From Frankia nepalensis (GTDB lineage Bacteria > Actinomycetota > Actinomycetes > Frankiales > Frankiaceae): a stretch of DNA of 39,475 nucleotides. Location: positions 55,598-95,072 of the forward strand of contig NZ_JADWYU010000142.1 of NCBI RefSeq assembly GCF_016786325.1, read 5' to 3'. The notes below the pieces were generated by a model that saw nothing but the letters and a program-made list of their open reading frames with translations, made no database searches and had not been told where the DNA came from. Numbering within the stretch: the first letter of the stretch is position 1; each line of letters opens with the position of its first letter. Position numbers and translations under genes: made by a program. Positions 1-7,130 of this stretch are shown piece by piece.

Positions 1-1950
1 GGTGAGCAGGTCGGCGGGCAGGTGGGGTGCCAACGCGCTCAGCGCCGACGCCAGGGCCGACGGCGAGTCGATGGCGGTTGCGGCGGCCAGGGCCTGGGTG
101 AGCAGGTCGGCGGGCAGGTGGGGTGCCAACGCGCTCAGCGCCGACGCCAGGGCCGACGGCGAGTCGATGGCGGCTGCGGCGGCGAGCGCCTGAACCAGGA
201 CAGGGCCGCGTGCGTCCGCGGGTAGGTGGGGTGCCAACCCGCGCAGCGCGGACGCCCGGTCGTACGGCGAGTCGATGGCGGTCGCGGCGGCTAGGGCTTG
301 GGCGAGCAGGTCGGCGGGTAGGTGGGGTGCCAACCCGCGCAGCGCCGCCGCCCGGTCGCCCGGCCGGTCGATGGCGGTCGCGGCGGCGAGCGCCTGAACC
401 AGGACAGGGGCGCGTACCTCGGTGGGTAGGTGGGGTGCCAACTCGCGCAGCGCCGACGCTCGGTCGTCCGGCCGGTCGATGGCGGTCGCGGCGGCGAGCG
501 CCTGGGTGAGCAGATCGGCGGGTAGGTGGGGTGCCAACCTGCGCAGCGCCCACGCCCGGTCGCCCGGCGAGTCGATGGTGGTTGCGGCGGCCAGGGCTTG
601 GGCGAGCAGGTCGGCGGGTAGGTGGGGTGCCAACTCGCGCAGCGCCGACGCCAGGGCCGACGGCGAGTCGATGGCGGCTGCGGCGGCGAGCGCCTGAACC
701 AGGACAGGGCCGCGTACCTCGGCGGGTAGGTGGGGTGCCAACCCGCGCAGCGCCGACGCCAGGTCGTCCGGCCGGTCGATGGTGGTTGCGGCGGCGAGCG
801 CCTGGGTGAGCAGGTCGGCGGGTAGGTGGGGTGCCAACGCGCTCAGCGCCGCCGCCCGGTCGTCCGGCCGGTCGATGGCGGTTGCGGCGGCCAGGGCCTG
901 GGTGAGCAGGTCGGCGGGCAGGTGCGGTGCCAACCCGCGCAGCGCCGCCGCCCGGTCGTCCGGCCGGTCGATGGCGGTCGCGGCGGCCAGGGCTTGGGTG
1001 AGCAGGTCGGCGGGCAGGTGGGGTGCCAACCCGCGCAGCGCCGACGCCCGGTCGTCCGGCGAGTCGATGGCGGTCGCGGCGGCGAGCGCCTGAACCAGGA
1101 CAGGGGCGCGTACCTCGGTGGGTAGGTGGGGTGCCAACTCGCGCAGCGCCGACGCCCGGGCCGACGCGCGGTCGATGGCGGTCGCGGCGGCGAGCGCCTG
1201 AACCAGGACAGGGCCGCGTACCTCGGCCGGCAGGTGCGGTGCCAACCCGCTCAGCGCCAACGCCCGAGCCGACGGCCGGTCGATGGCGGTCGCGGCGGCC
1301 AATACCTGGGTGAGCAGGTCGGTGGGTAGGTGGGGTGCCAACCCGCTCAGCGCCCATGCCCGGTCGTCCGGCCGGTCGATGGCGGTCGCGGCGGCCAATA
1401 CCTGGGTGAGCAGGTCGGCGGGTAGGTGGGGTGCCAACCCGCTCAGCGCCCACGCCCGGTCGCCCGACCGGTCGATGGCGATGGCGGCGGCCAGGGCTTG
1501 GGCGAGCAGGTCGGCGGGTAGATGGGGTGCCAACCCGCGCAGCGCCCACGCCCGGTCGCCCGGCGAGTCGATGGCGATGGCGGCGGCCAGGGCTTGGGCG
1601 AGCAGGTCGGCGGGCAGATGCGGTGCCAACCCGCGCAGCGCCCACGCCAGCGCCGACGGCCAGTCGATGGCGGTCGCGGCGGCGAGCGCCTGAACCAGGA
1701 CAGGGCCGCGTACCTCGGCCGGCAGGTGCGGTGCCAACCCGCTCAGCGCCAACGCCCGAGCCGACGGCCGGTCGATGGCGGGCGCGGCGGCCAGCGCCTG
1801 GGCGAGCAGATCAGCGGACAGGTGCGGTGCCAACCCGCTCAGCGCCGCCGCCCGGTCGTACGGCGAGTCGATGGCGGTCGCGGCGGCGAGCGCCTGAACC
1901 AGGACAGGGCCGCGTACCTCGGCCGGCAGGTGGGGCGCCAACCCGCCCAA
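1..1950 (-). repeat. Tandem 96/108-bp repeats coding 32- or 36-aa helical units
   Basis: The GTGCCAAC core recurs near 27, 123, 231, 327, 435, 531, 627, 735, 831, 927, 1023, 1131, 1239, 1335, 1431, 1527, 1623, 1731, 1827 and 1935 (last copy GCGCCAAC). That is 20 units spaced exactly 96 or 108 bp. The short unit reads like LAPHLPADLLTQALAAA followed by TAIDxPxDRAxALRG. The long unit replaces DLLTQ with EVRGPVLVQ, adding four residues. Most units differ at only a few bases. Length and spacing fit paired-helix (HEAT or TPR-like) superstructure repeats. The array continues past the left edge. Confidence 0.95.
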
Positions 1951-3726
1951 CGCCTGCGCACATGTCACCGGCTGCGGGATCGCCTGGGCGTAGGCCAGCG
2001 CCCGGGCGGTGGGCCAGGTGCCGGTTTCGACGAGGCGGACGAGCAGCGCCGGGGGGATGTTCGCGGCCATGCTGGTGATCGAGCCAATTAGAAGTGCATA
2101 GCCGGCCTGACGGGCGAAAGACCGCGGGTCACCGGCCGGGTACCGGGTGCGGGCATCGTCCCAGGCCGCCCGGACCTGGGCCAGATAGCTGGCGGTGCCG
2201 CCCTGATCCTCATGCGCCGTGCACCAGACACTTTCCACCCGACCACCCGCCGTCAGGCGTTCGGTCGCCAAAAGAAGGTCGACCCGGTCCGGTTCATCGG
2301 CGGCGAGCAGATGCGCGACCAGCCAGGCCAGGCTGTAGCGGTCCACCTCGTCGAACCCGGCGGCGCCGTGCAGGCCGGGTAGACCATGGGTCAGACCACC
2401 CCACCGATCCAGCAGCCACCCAGCGACGCGGCCATGCGCTGCGGTGAACGCCTCGACGCCTAGCTCAGCGCGGGCGAAATCGAACAGCAGGTCGTGGGCC
2501 GTGACCGTACGGGTCTGGCGGTCGACCTGTATGAGCGAGACCCCGTCGAGCTGACGCAACAGGGCTCGCGCCGCGGCCGGGCTCATCCCGCCGCAGGTCT
2601 GCCATAGCCCCACCACGACCGCGACCGGAACCGGGCCATGTCCCTTGAACACCGCGAGTTCCTGGAACCGCGCTGCCGCGCCCTCGGGTAGCAGCCGGAC
2701 ACTCGTCGCAAGCACCACCAGCAGATTCGGGTAGGGATAGTCCGGGAACCTGGCCGTGAGCCCGGCCAGATCGGCCGCGTCGAACGCCTCGGCGACTTCC
2801 TCCCACTCCCACAGCTCCCCGACCAGGCTGCCCGCGACCGCCAGCGCGACCGCAAGCCCCGCGCAGTGCGCCAGGATCCCCGTTGCGGCCGGCGGCAACA
2901 TCTCCACCGCGCAGCGGGAATAGGCCGCCAGCAAGCGTCGCGCCGTCGTCTCCTCAACCGTTCCCACCGGACAGATCGGCGCGTCCATGTGCAGCAACCG
3001 CGCGCTGCGCGACGTCACCAACAGGCGCATCCCCGTCACCTGCGGGAACGCCTCCGCAACCTCGGCTTCCCATACGTCGTCGAGCACGACCAGACGGCGC
3101 GTGCCTGCCAGCAGGTCACGCAGCCGCTCCCGGCCCTCACGCACCTCGGTCACCGGCCGGGAGTCCCCGAACGCCGCCAGCACCCGCCCCTGCACCTCAC
3201 GCACGTCCGCGCCCGGGTTGACCTCCACCCACACAGCGCCGCCGGTGAACCGCTGCCCGATCCGCCCGTCATGCAGGACCGCACGCGCCAGGGTCGATTT
3301 CCCCGTGCCACCCGCGCCCACCAGACCCACCGCGCCGGCGCCCTCGACCGCCAGCAGAGCTACCGCCTGGTCGAGGACCCTGTCACGGGGGACGAACATC
3401 GCCGGCAACGGCCGCGACGCCCGCAGCCGTTCCCACGACGACACCCACACCGCCTGACGACCAGCCCCACTGCCACCAAACAGCGGGTGCGCCGGGTAGC
3501 ACTTCTCCGCCGCGGCCAGCAACCGGCGCCGCCCGTCGTCGACCTTGCCCGCCTCCAGCAGCCGCGCAACCTCCGCCCACCAGTCCTCGGCGGACGTACC
3601 GGTCATCCACGCTGGCTGACTTTTACGGGGAAGGCCCACCGACGCCAGAAACGCACCTGCCGACATCACGTCCGGGAACATCTCGGCGAACGCCGACGCC
3701 TCCGCGGCCGACAGATCGTTCGCCAC
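1..3726 (-). CDS. EAD1-NB-ARC (STAND) ATPase with C-terminal HEAT-like repeats, 3' end outside window
   Basis: The frame is open from a GTG at 3726 to the window edge (1242 codons, no stop seen). The start is set by GGGAGG about 7 nt upstream. Residues 1-85 match effector-associated domain 1, ending in the typical helix plus YPAHPLF. The NB-ARC domain spans about 115-415: Walker A GAGGTGKST (137-145), Walker B LVVLDDVWE (212-220), LLVTSR (235-240), a GLPLA-like CAGLAVALA (288-296) and an MHD-like AHDLLFDFA (410-418). A helical linker follows to about 590, then 20 helical repeats. Known for the family: EAD-STAND proteins are predicted NTP-driven conflict switches in which the repeats sense an invader signal and the EAD recruits a partner with a matching EAD. 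The partner and the end of the gene are not in the window. The domain call is firm; the ligand is unknown. Confidence 0.9.
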   Translation of the reverse strand, partial: MANDLSAAEASAFAEMFPDVMSAGAFLASVGLPRKSQPAWMTGTSAEDWWAEVARLLEAGKVDDGRRRLLAAAEKCYPAHPLFGGSGAGRQAVWVSSWERLRASRPLPAMFVPRDRVLDQAVALLAVEGAGAVGLVGAGGTGKSTLARAVLHDGRIGQRFTGGAVWVEVNPGADVREVQGRVLAAFGDSRPVTEVREGRERLRDLLAGTRRLVVLDDVWEAEVAEAFPQVTGMRLLVTSRSARLLHMDAPICPVGTVEETTARRLLAAYSRCAVEMLPPAATGILAHCAGLAVALAVAGSLVGELWEWEEVAEAFDAADLAGLTARFPDYPYPNLLVVLATSVRLLPEGAAARFQELAVFKGHGPVPVAVVVGLWQTCGGMSPAAARALLRQLDGVSLIQVDRQTRTVTAHDLLFDFARAELGVEAFTAAHGRVAGWLLDRWGGLTHGLPGLHGAAGFDEVDRYSLAWLVAHLLAADEPDRVDLLLATERLTAGGRVESVWCTAHEDQGGTASYLAQVRAAWDDARTRYPAGDPRSFARQAGYALLIGSITSMAANIPPALLVRLVETGTWPTARALAYAQAIPQPVTCAQALGGLAPHLPAEVRGPVLVQALAAATAIDSPYDRAAALSGLAPHLSADLLAQALAAAPAIDRPSARALALSGLAPHLPAEVRGPVLVQALAAATAIDWPSALAWALRGLAPHLPADLLAQALAAAIAIDSPGDRAWALRGLAPHLPADLLAQALAAAIAIDRSGDRAWALSGLAPHLPADLLTQVLAAATAIDRPDDRAWALSGLAPHLPTDLLTQVLAAATAIDRPSARALALSGLAPHLPAEVRGPVLVQALAAATAIDRASARASALRELAPHLPTEVRAPVLVQALAAATAIDSPDDRASALRGLAPHLPADLLTQALAAATAIDRPDDRAAALRGLAPHLPADLLTQALAAATAIDRPDDRAAALSALAPHLPADLLTQALAAATTIDRPDDLASALRGLAPHLPAEVRGPVLVQALAAAAAIDSPSALASALRELAPHLPADLLAQALAAATTIDSPGDRAWALRRLAPHLPADLLTQALAAATAIDRPDDRASALRELAPHLPTEVRAPVLVQALAAATAIDRPGDRAAALRGLAPHLPADLLAQALAAATAIDSPYDRASALRGLAPHLPADARGPVLVQALAAAAAIDSPSALASALSALAPHLPADLLTQALAAATAIDSPSALASALSALAPHLPADLLT

Positions 3727-3878
3727 CCGTCACCTCCCGACAGTACGAGCCTGCCCCCGCAGCATGACCCGTCACGCTGCCAATTAGCATCCACCAGGAA
3801 CGGCGAACCGGACATCACCGACCGGCCCAGCCTGGCCGAGCCGTGTAGCCAATCGTGTAGCCCAGGCAGCGAACTCGG

Positions 3879-3956
3879 GTGGACGATCACGGACGACTAC
3901 GGAATCAGCGGCCCGGCCGAAGCCAGTCCACGGACGCCGGTGGACATCCACGGACC
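3879..3956 (+). repeat. Dispersed GGACG/GTGGAC repeat, copy A
   Basis: The copy contains GGTGGACGATCACGGACGAC, then about 35 nt, then CCACGGACGCCGGTGGACAT followed by CCACGG. The left pair of GGACG blocks, the spacer and the right CGGACG-CGGTGGACATCC block recur in the same order and orientation in copies B, C and D. It lies upstream of the STAND gene's start. Confidence 0.6.
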
Positions 3957-4380
3957 AACGTGACCGCCTTTGCAAGTCAGTGGTCGGAACCCGGCCACGC
4001 TTCGCCCGCGCCCGTCGCGGTCGAGGTCATCGACGGGCAGTTGATCCAGCCGAGCAGTTAGGCTGGCAATGGTCGTTGCCTCAGACCGGGGGAGGTCTCT
4101 GTTCGAGTCGGGGTCGCTATGCAGGTCCTTGGAGTGGCGCTCATCACCAGCTGGTTGGCTCGGTTCTTCTCCAACCACAAGCTGTGCATCAACCGGATCT
4201 ACAGGTTGGGGGTGCGCATGAAGGTTGCTCTCCGTAGGTGTGTTGGTAAGATCGCCAGCACTCTTTGGGTCTTCGGCGGTGGGGTAATGGCAGCCCATCC
4301 CCTTGTCTGAGGTAACGACCGCCCCGCGCACGCTTCCCGTGCCCTGTATCGCGGAAGATCGCGCGTACAGCCATCCGTAC

Positions 4381-4480
4381 AGCCAAGCCCGCGGACATTA
4401 GCCGACCGGGGCGGACGACTGTGGACGTGGGCAGGGCTGTGACCAGGGCCCGGCGGACGAGCGTGGATGTCGGTGGACAC
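4381..4480 (+). repeat. Dispersed GGACG/GTGGAC repeat, copy B
   Basis: The copy starts AGCCAAGCC, contains GCGGACGACTGTGGACG at 4411-4427, then GACCAGGGCC at 4441 and CGGCGGACGAGCG, ending in CGGTGGACAC. Its first nine bases are repeated exactly 840 bp later at 5221 in copy C, and the two copies align over their whole length. It lies just upstream of the DUF3885-like gene. Confidence 0.65.
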
Positions 4481-4532
4481 CCCGGGCCGATCTTGTAATC
4501 GGGCGGTCCGAGCTGCGCGGTATAAAAGTTTG

Positions 4533-5135
4533 GTGGCGGCGAACCAGGTGCTGACCGCGTCGGCCCTGACGGAGCTGTGGGAGCAGCGGTGGCCCGAGTG
4601 TCCTCCGGTCGCGCACTGGTTGCGTGACCGGTACCCGGATCGATGGGTGAGGTTTCACAGCCTGCCCGACTCGAAGCGCTACCCGTTCGACGAGACCGAG
4701 TACGCAGTCGTGCTCCGTCGGCACTACACCGTGCTGTCGACGCTCGCCCCCGGGCCTGAACTCGTCGTCGTGACCAGCGACTGGACCGAGAGCGCGGAAC
4801 CCGATTCCCCCGTCTGGCCTACGCTCGCGCAAATCGCCCCGACTGCGTGGTACTGGCGTACCTTCCTGGAGAAGCCGGACGAGGACCCCGAGTGGCGTAG
4901 CTACACCCAGCTCTACGCCGAGACGGTCCCCTGGCAGCCAGGTGCGATCGACGTCCTGCTGACGGCTGTCGCTGACGACGAGCTGAGCAATGTGATCCTC
5001 GCGCCGGTCGATCTCAGCTGGCTGTACCACCCCTATGACGGCGGCGCCGACGTCATCCTCCCAACCCGCGAGCGACGAGACGCGCTGAAGGCGCAATACC
5101 GAGCCTGCCTATCCGGGCATCCGCTCGGGCTTTGA
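4533..5135 (+). CDS. DUF3885-like protein
   Basis: This is a soluble protein of about 201 aa with no signal peptide or membrane segment. It carries a characteristic block: LRDRYPDRWVRFHSLPDSKR, then YPFDETEYAVVLRRH, then LVVVTSDW in the middle. I recall this block from DUF3885 proteins, whose function is not established. The GTG at 4533 (VAANQVLTASALTELWEQRW) is preferred because the upstream codons overlap repeat-like sequence and do not look coding. No good ribosome site is visible, so the start is uncertain and a start at 4467 is possible. It stands alone between repeats B and C and converges on the SUKH-3 gene. It could be an orphan immunity-type gene, but only its position suggests that. 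Confidence 0.75.
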   Translation: MAANQVLTASALTELWEQRWPECPPVAHWLRDRYPDRWVRFHSLPDSKRYPFDETEYAVVLRRHYTVLSTLAPGPELVVVTSDWTESAEPDSPVWPTLAQIAPTAWYWRTFLEKPDEDPEWRSYTQLYAETVPWQPGAIDVLLTAVADDELSNVILAPVDLSWLYHPYDGGADVILPTRERRDALKAQYRACLSGHPLGL

Positions 5136-5444
5136 AGACCCAGGCTGCCGACGAGGGTGGCGCGGGACGAGCGCCGAGCGGAGACGGGAAGCGGCCTGCG
5201 GCCGTGGCAGCCAGAGCGGCAGCCAAGCCGGCGGATAACGGTGGACGAGCGTGGACGCTTCCGGAATCCGGATGGCGCCCGACCAGGACCGGCGGACGTC
5301 GGTGGACGAATACAGACGAGTATCCGAAGATCTGATAATGCGCCGGTCTTCGGTTCAGGCCCCACCGTGCGATAGGCAAGTAGGGAGTCCTGCGTCATGC
5401 CCTACAGCGACGGCCGGGCCGCCGGGGACCTGCCCTCGGGTCGG
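5136..5444. other. Intergenic stretch between convergent small genes, holding repeat C
   Basis: No gene is supported. The only structured content is dispersed repeat copy C at 5221-5309. No clear hairpin terminator for either neighbouring gene was found. Confidence 0.5.
5221..5309 (+). repeat. Dispersed GGACG/GTGGAC repeat, copy C
   Basis: The copy starts AGCCAAGCC like copy B and contains GGTGGACGAGCGTGGACG, a spacer with CCGGAATCCGG, then GACCAGGACC at 5281 and GGCGGACGTCGGTGGACG. It shares block order and orientation with A, B and D. It separates the DUF3885-like and SUKH-3 genes. Confidence 0.65.
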
Positions 5445-5915
5445 TCAGTCGGCGACCACGCGGTCGAATGGTCGCGCGCCTGGTTCGACCAGGAGTTCGT
5501 GCACCACATCGATGATGGTGTCGCCCATGGACCCGTACTGGGCGTCGAACCCACCCCAGAACGCCCCGGCCTCATCGATCACCAGAACCATGTGCGAGTA
5601 CTCACCGATCGGAGTGACCGCACGGCCGATCCCGTGACCGTAGGCAGCGCACCAGCCCGGGTCCGCATGGCGCGCAGCCTCGTGCCCGTCGATCCGCGTG
5701 ACTCTCCGGCCGTCCTCCGAGGTGATGACTAGACCTGAGTACTTGGCGAGGAACTCCCGCGCAGCCGGTACGACGACAAACCCAGCAGCCGCGAGCGCGC
5801 CGAGCATCTCCTCGACATCGACCCGCCGACCCGGCGCCCAACCAGCCCGGCGAAGCAACTCCCCTGCGTCCATCGCCCTGGCACCCATCCTCAGCCATCG
5901 TTGCGCGAGGCCCAT
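5445..5915 (-). CDS. SUKH-3 domain protein (immunity-protein family)
   Basis: The 156-aa protein shows the SUKH-3 pattern: an N-terminal helix then LRRAGWAPGRRVDVEEML, AAREFLAKYSGL near the middle, and a C-terminal strand block with FWGGFDAQYGSMGDT followed by a closing helix. SUKH proteins are best known as immunity proteins that bind and neutralise toxins of polymorphic or contact-dependent systems. No toxin gene is adjacent, so it would be an orphan immunity gene or a relic of a toxin locus. Start choice is weak: ATG at 5915 gives the listed frame, while ATG at 5873 (MDAGELLRRAGW) fits the family start better. It lies between repeats C and D. Confidence 0.85.
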   Translation of the reverse strand: MGLAQRWLRMGARAMDAGELLRRAGWAPGRRVDVEEMLGALAAAGFVVVPAAREFLAKYSGLVITSEDGRRVTRIDGHEAARHADPGWCAAYGHGIGRAVTPIGEYSHMVLVIDEAGAFWGGFDAQYGSMGDTIIDVVHELLVEPGARPFDRVVAD

Positions 5916-6298
5916 CGCCAGATCGGTGATCCCGCCGCTGGGCGCCGACCCGCGAGGGCACCGTCATCCAAGCTCAGAATAGTGAGGCTGGCCGCACCGG
6001 GCCGTTCCTCGTCAGGCTCGCCTGGGATGACAGCCGACCTGACAGGCGAGCCCGCGCACGACGACGGACCGCCGCGGACGACTGCGGACGCCAGACCCTG
6101 AACGACCAGCGCCAGCGGACGTCCATGGACATCCGCAGAAGATCCAGATGAAACTACGGAACAGATCTTCTGCAAGACCACGGAAGTGCTCGGTGGAGAC
6201 CGGGCGCCGTGCACTGTCGCCGGCTGGAGTCGATGGTTGAACATGGTTTGGTGTGACTAGCCGGCCCTGTCGACCGTGAATCGATGGCCGTTCCGGCA
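5916..6298. other. Intergenic stretch holding repeat D
   Basis: It contains dispersed repeat copy D (6059-6136), followed by a lower-GC segment to about 6290. No gene is supported. The SUKH-3 promoter should lie here because that gene is read leftward from 5915. Confidence 0.45.
6059..6136 (+). repeat. Dispersed GGACG/GTGGAC repeat, copy D
   Basis: The copy contains GCGGACGACTGCGGACG (6074-6090), a spacer, GACCAGCGCC, then AGCGGACGTCCATGGACATC near the end. The first block differs from copy B at one base. It has the same orientation as A, B and C and lies upstream of the SUKH-3 start. Confidence 0.65.
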
Positions 6299-6831
6299 TC
6301 AGTCGTGTATTCCTAGCTCGGTCCGGACGGCTGTTCGAAGTTGGTTTCTGGGTTCGTAGACGATGGAGTCCGCCTCTTCCCACTCGGCGGCAGGCCGGTC
6401 TGCCAGCCTGGCCAGGTCGTACAGGGCGAGACTGTATTCGTGCGCGAGTCGTCGGACTTCAGACCCGTTGCTGATCGTCAGGTAGACGTACGCGTCCTGC
6501 ATTGCTGTGAACTCCGTCTTCGCCACCCGTCGAGGTATCCCGGTGCACCTTCGTGAGGCGGTCACGCGCGTGGTCGAGCGCTCGATAATATCTATTGGTG
6601 GCCACCAGGTAGCGATGCGCGGATTCGCGTCGCTCTTCCGCGCTAGGCGCGTGGCCTGGTCGTGCTGGTTGCGGACGTAGGTCCGCTCGCTCCATCGCTG
6701 GGCAGGGTCGCGGTGAGAAGGCTGATTCCTCCTGTCACAAGGACCCCTCCCAGCGCGCCCCCGAGCGCGAACCATCCGCTGTTGATCCCATCCGCGTCGA
6801 GTAGTATTGGGACTTTCCGGGTCGATGGCAA
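6299..6831 (-). pseudogene. Frameshifted small membrane-anchored protein gene
   Basis: Homologous-looking pieces lie in different minus frames. From TTG at 6831 comes a membrane segment (GWFALGGALGGVLVTGGISL, then LTATL). A helical piece follows in another frame (ERTYVRNQHDQATRLA), then AEERRESAHRYLVATNRYYR in a third, and finally AYVYLTISNGSEVRRLAHEY to the stop at 6299. This order fits a common actinobacterial family with one N-terminal membrane anchor and a coiled-coil tail of unknown function. At least two or three frame changes are needed. It is either a decayed gene or a sequence with indel errors. Confidence 0.65.
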
Positions 6832-7130
6832 GAAGCTCTCTGTAGCCGTCGTGTGTTCGGAGTGAATGGCATGAAGTCGCCGCCCACACGGCCGATCGAT
6901 GGCCTACAACAAGGGATAGCGCCACTGCGGAGTCGTGGTATGCAGGCCTGGCAATGGCAGGGTATGATGAGACGCCCGCTCGGCGCCTATCTTTCGTAGC
7001 GCACGGACCATTCATCGCCCGGAGATCGGATCCTACTTCGGCACACGATGTTTCGTCGTTGGGATGACACCGAGGCGCTCGGAGGCTACCTCCTCGAGAC
7101 AACTCCTGCCGGGCGGCGCGCAGGGCGCAT

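Larger units (their letters stand above)
3727..4532. other. Intergenic stretch with two dispersed repeats and no convincing gene
   Basis: No reading frame here has a recognisable domain together with a ribosome site. It holds dispersed repeat copy A (3879-3956) and copy B (4381-4480). Base composition is lower in GC than the neighbouring genes, especially around 4180-4300. A TpsiC-loop-like GTTCGAGTC lies at 4101-4109 beside a possible 5-bp stem, but no full tRNA cloverleaf can be built around it. It may be a remnant of a tRNA-type attachment site or chance. Confidence 0.5.

Noticed and set aside
2-2091. Many plus-strand frames over the left 2 kb
   Set aside because: They are antisense to the STAND repeat array, and their periodic sequence simply mirrors it.
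4040-4130. Possible tRNA gene around GTTCGAGTC at 4101
   Set aside because: A TpsiC-like stem-loop can be drawn, but no matching acceptor, D or anticodon stems are present.
3897-4331. 144-aa minus-strand frame upstream of the STAND gene
   Set aside because: Crosses dispersed repeat A, has no domain or ribosome site, and its composition differs from real genes here.
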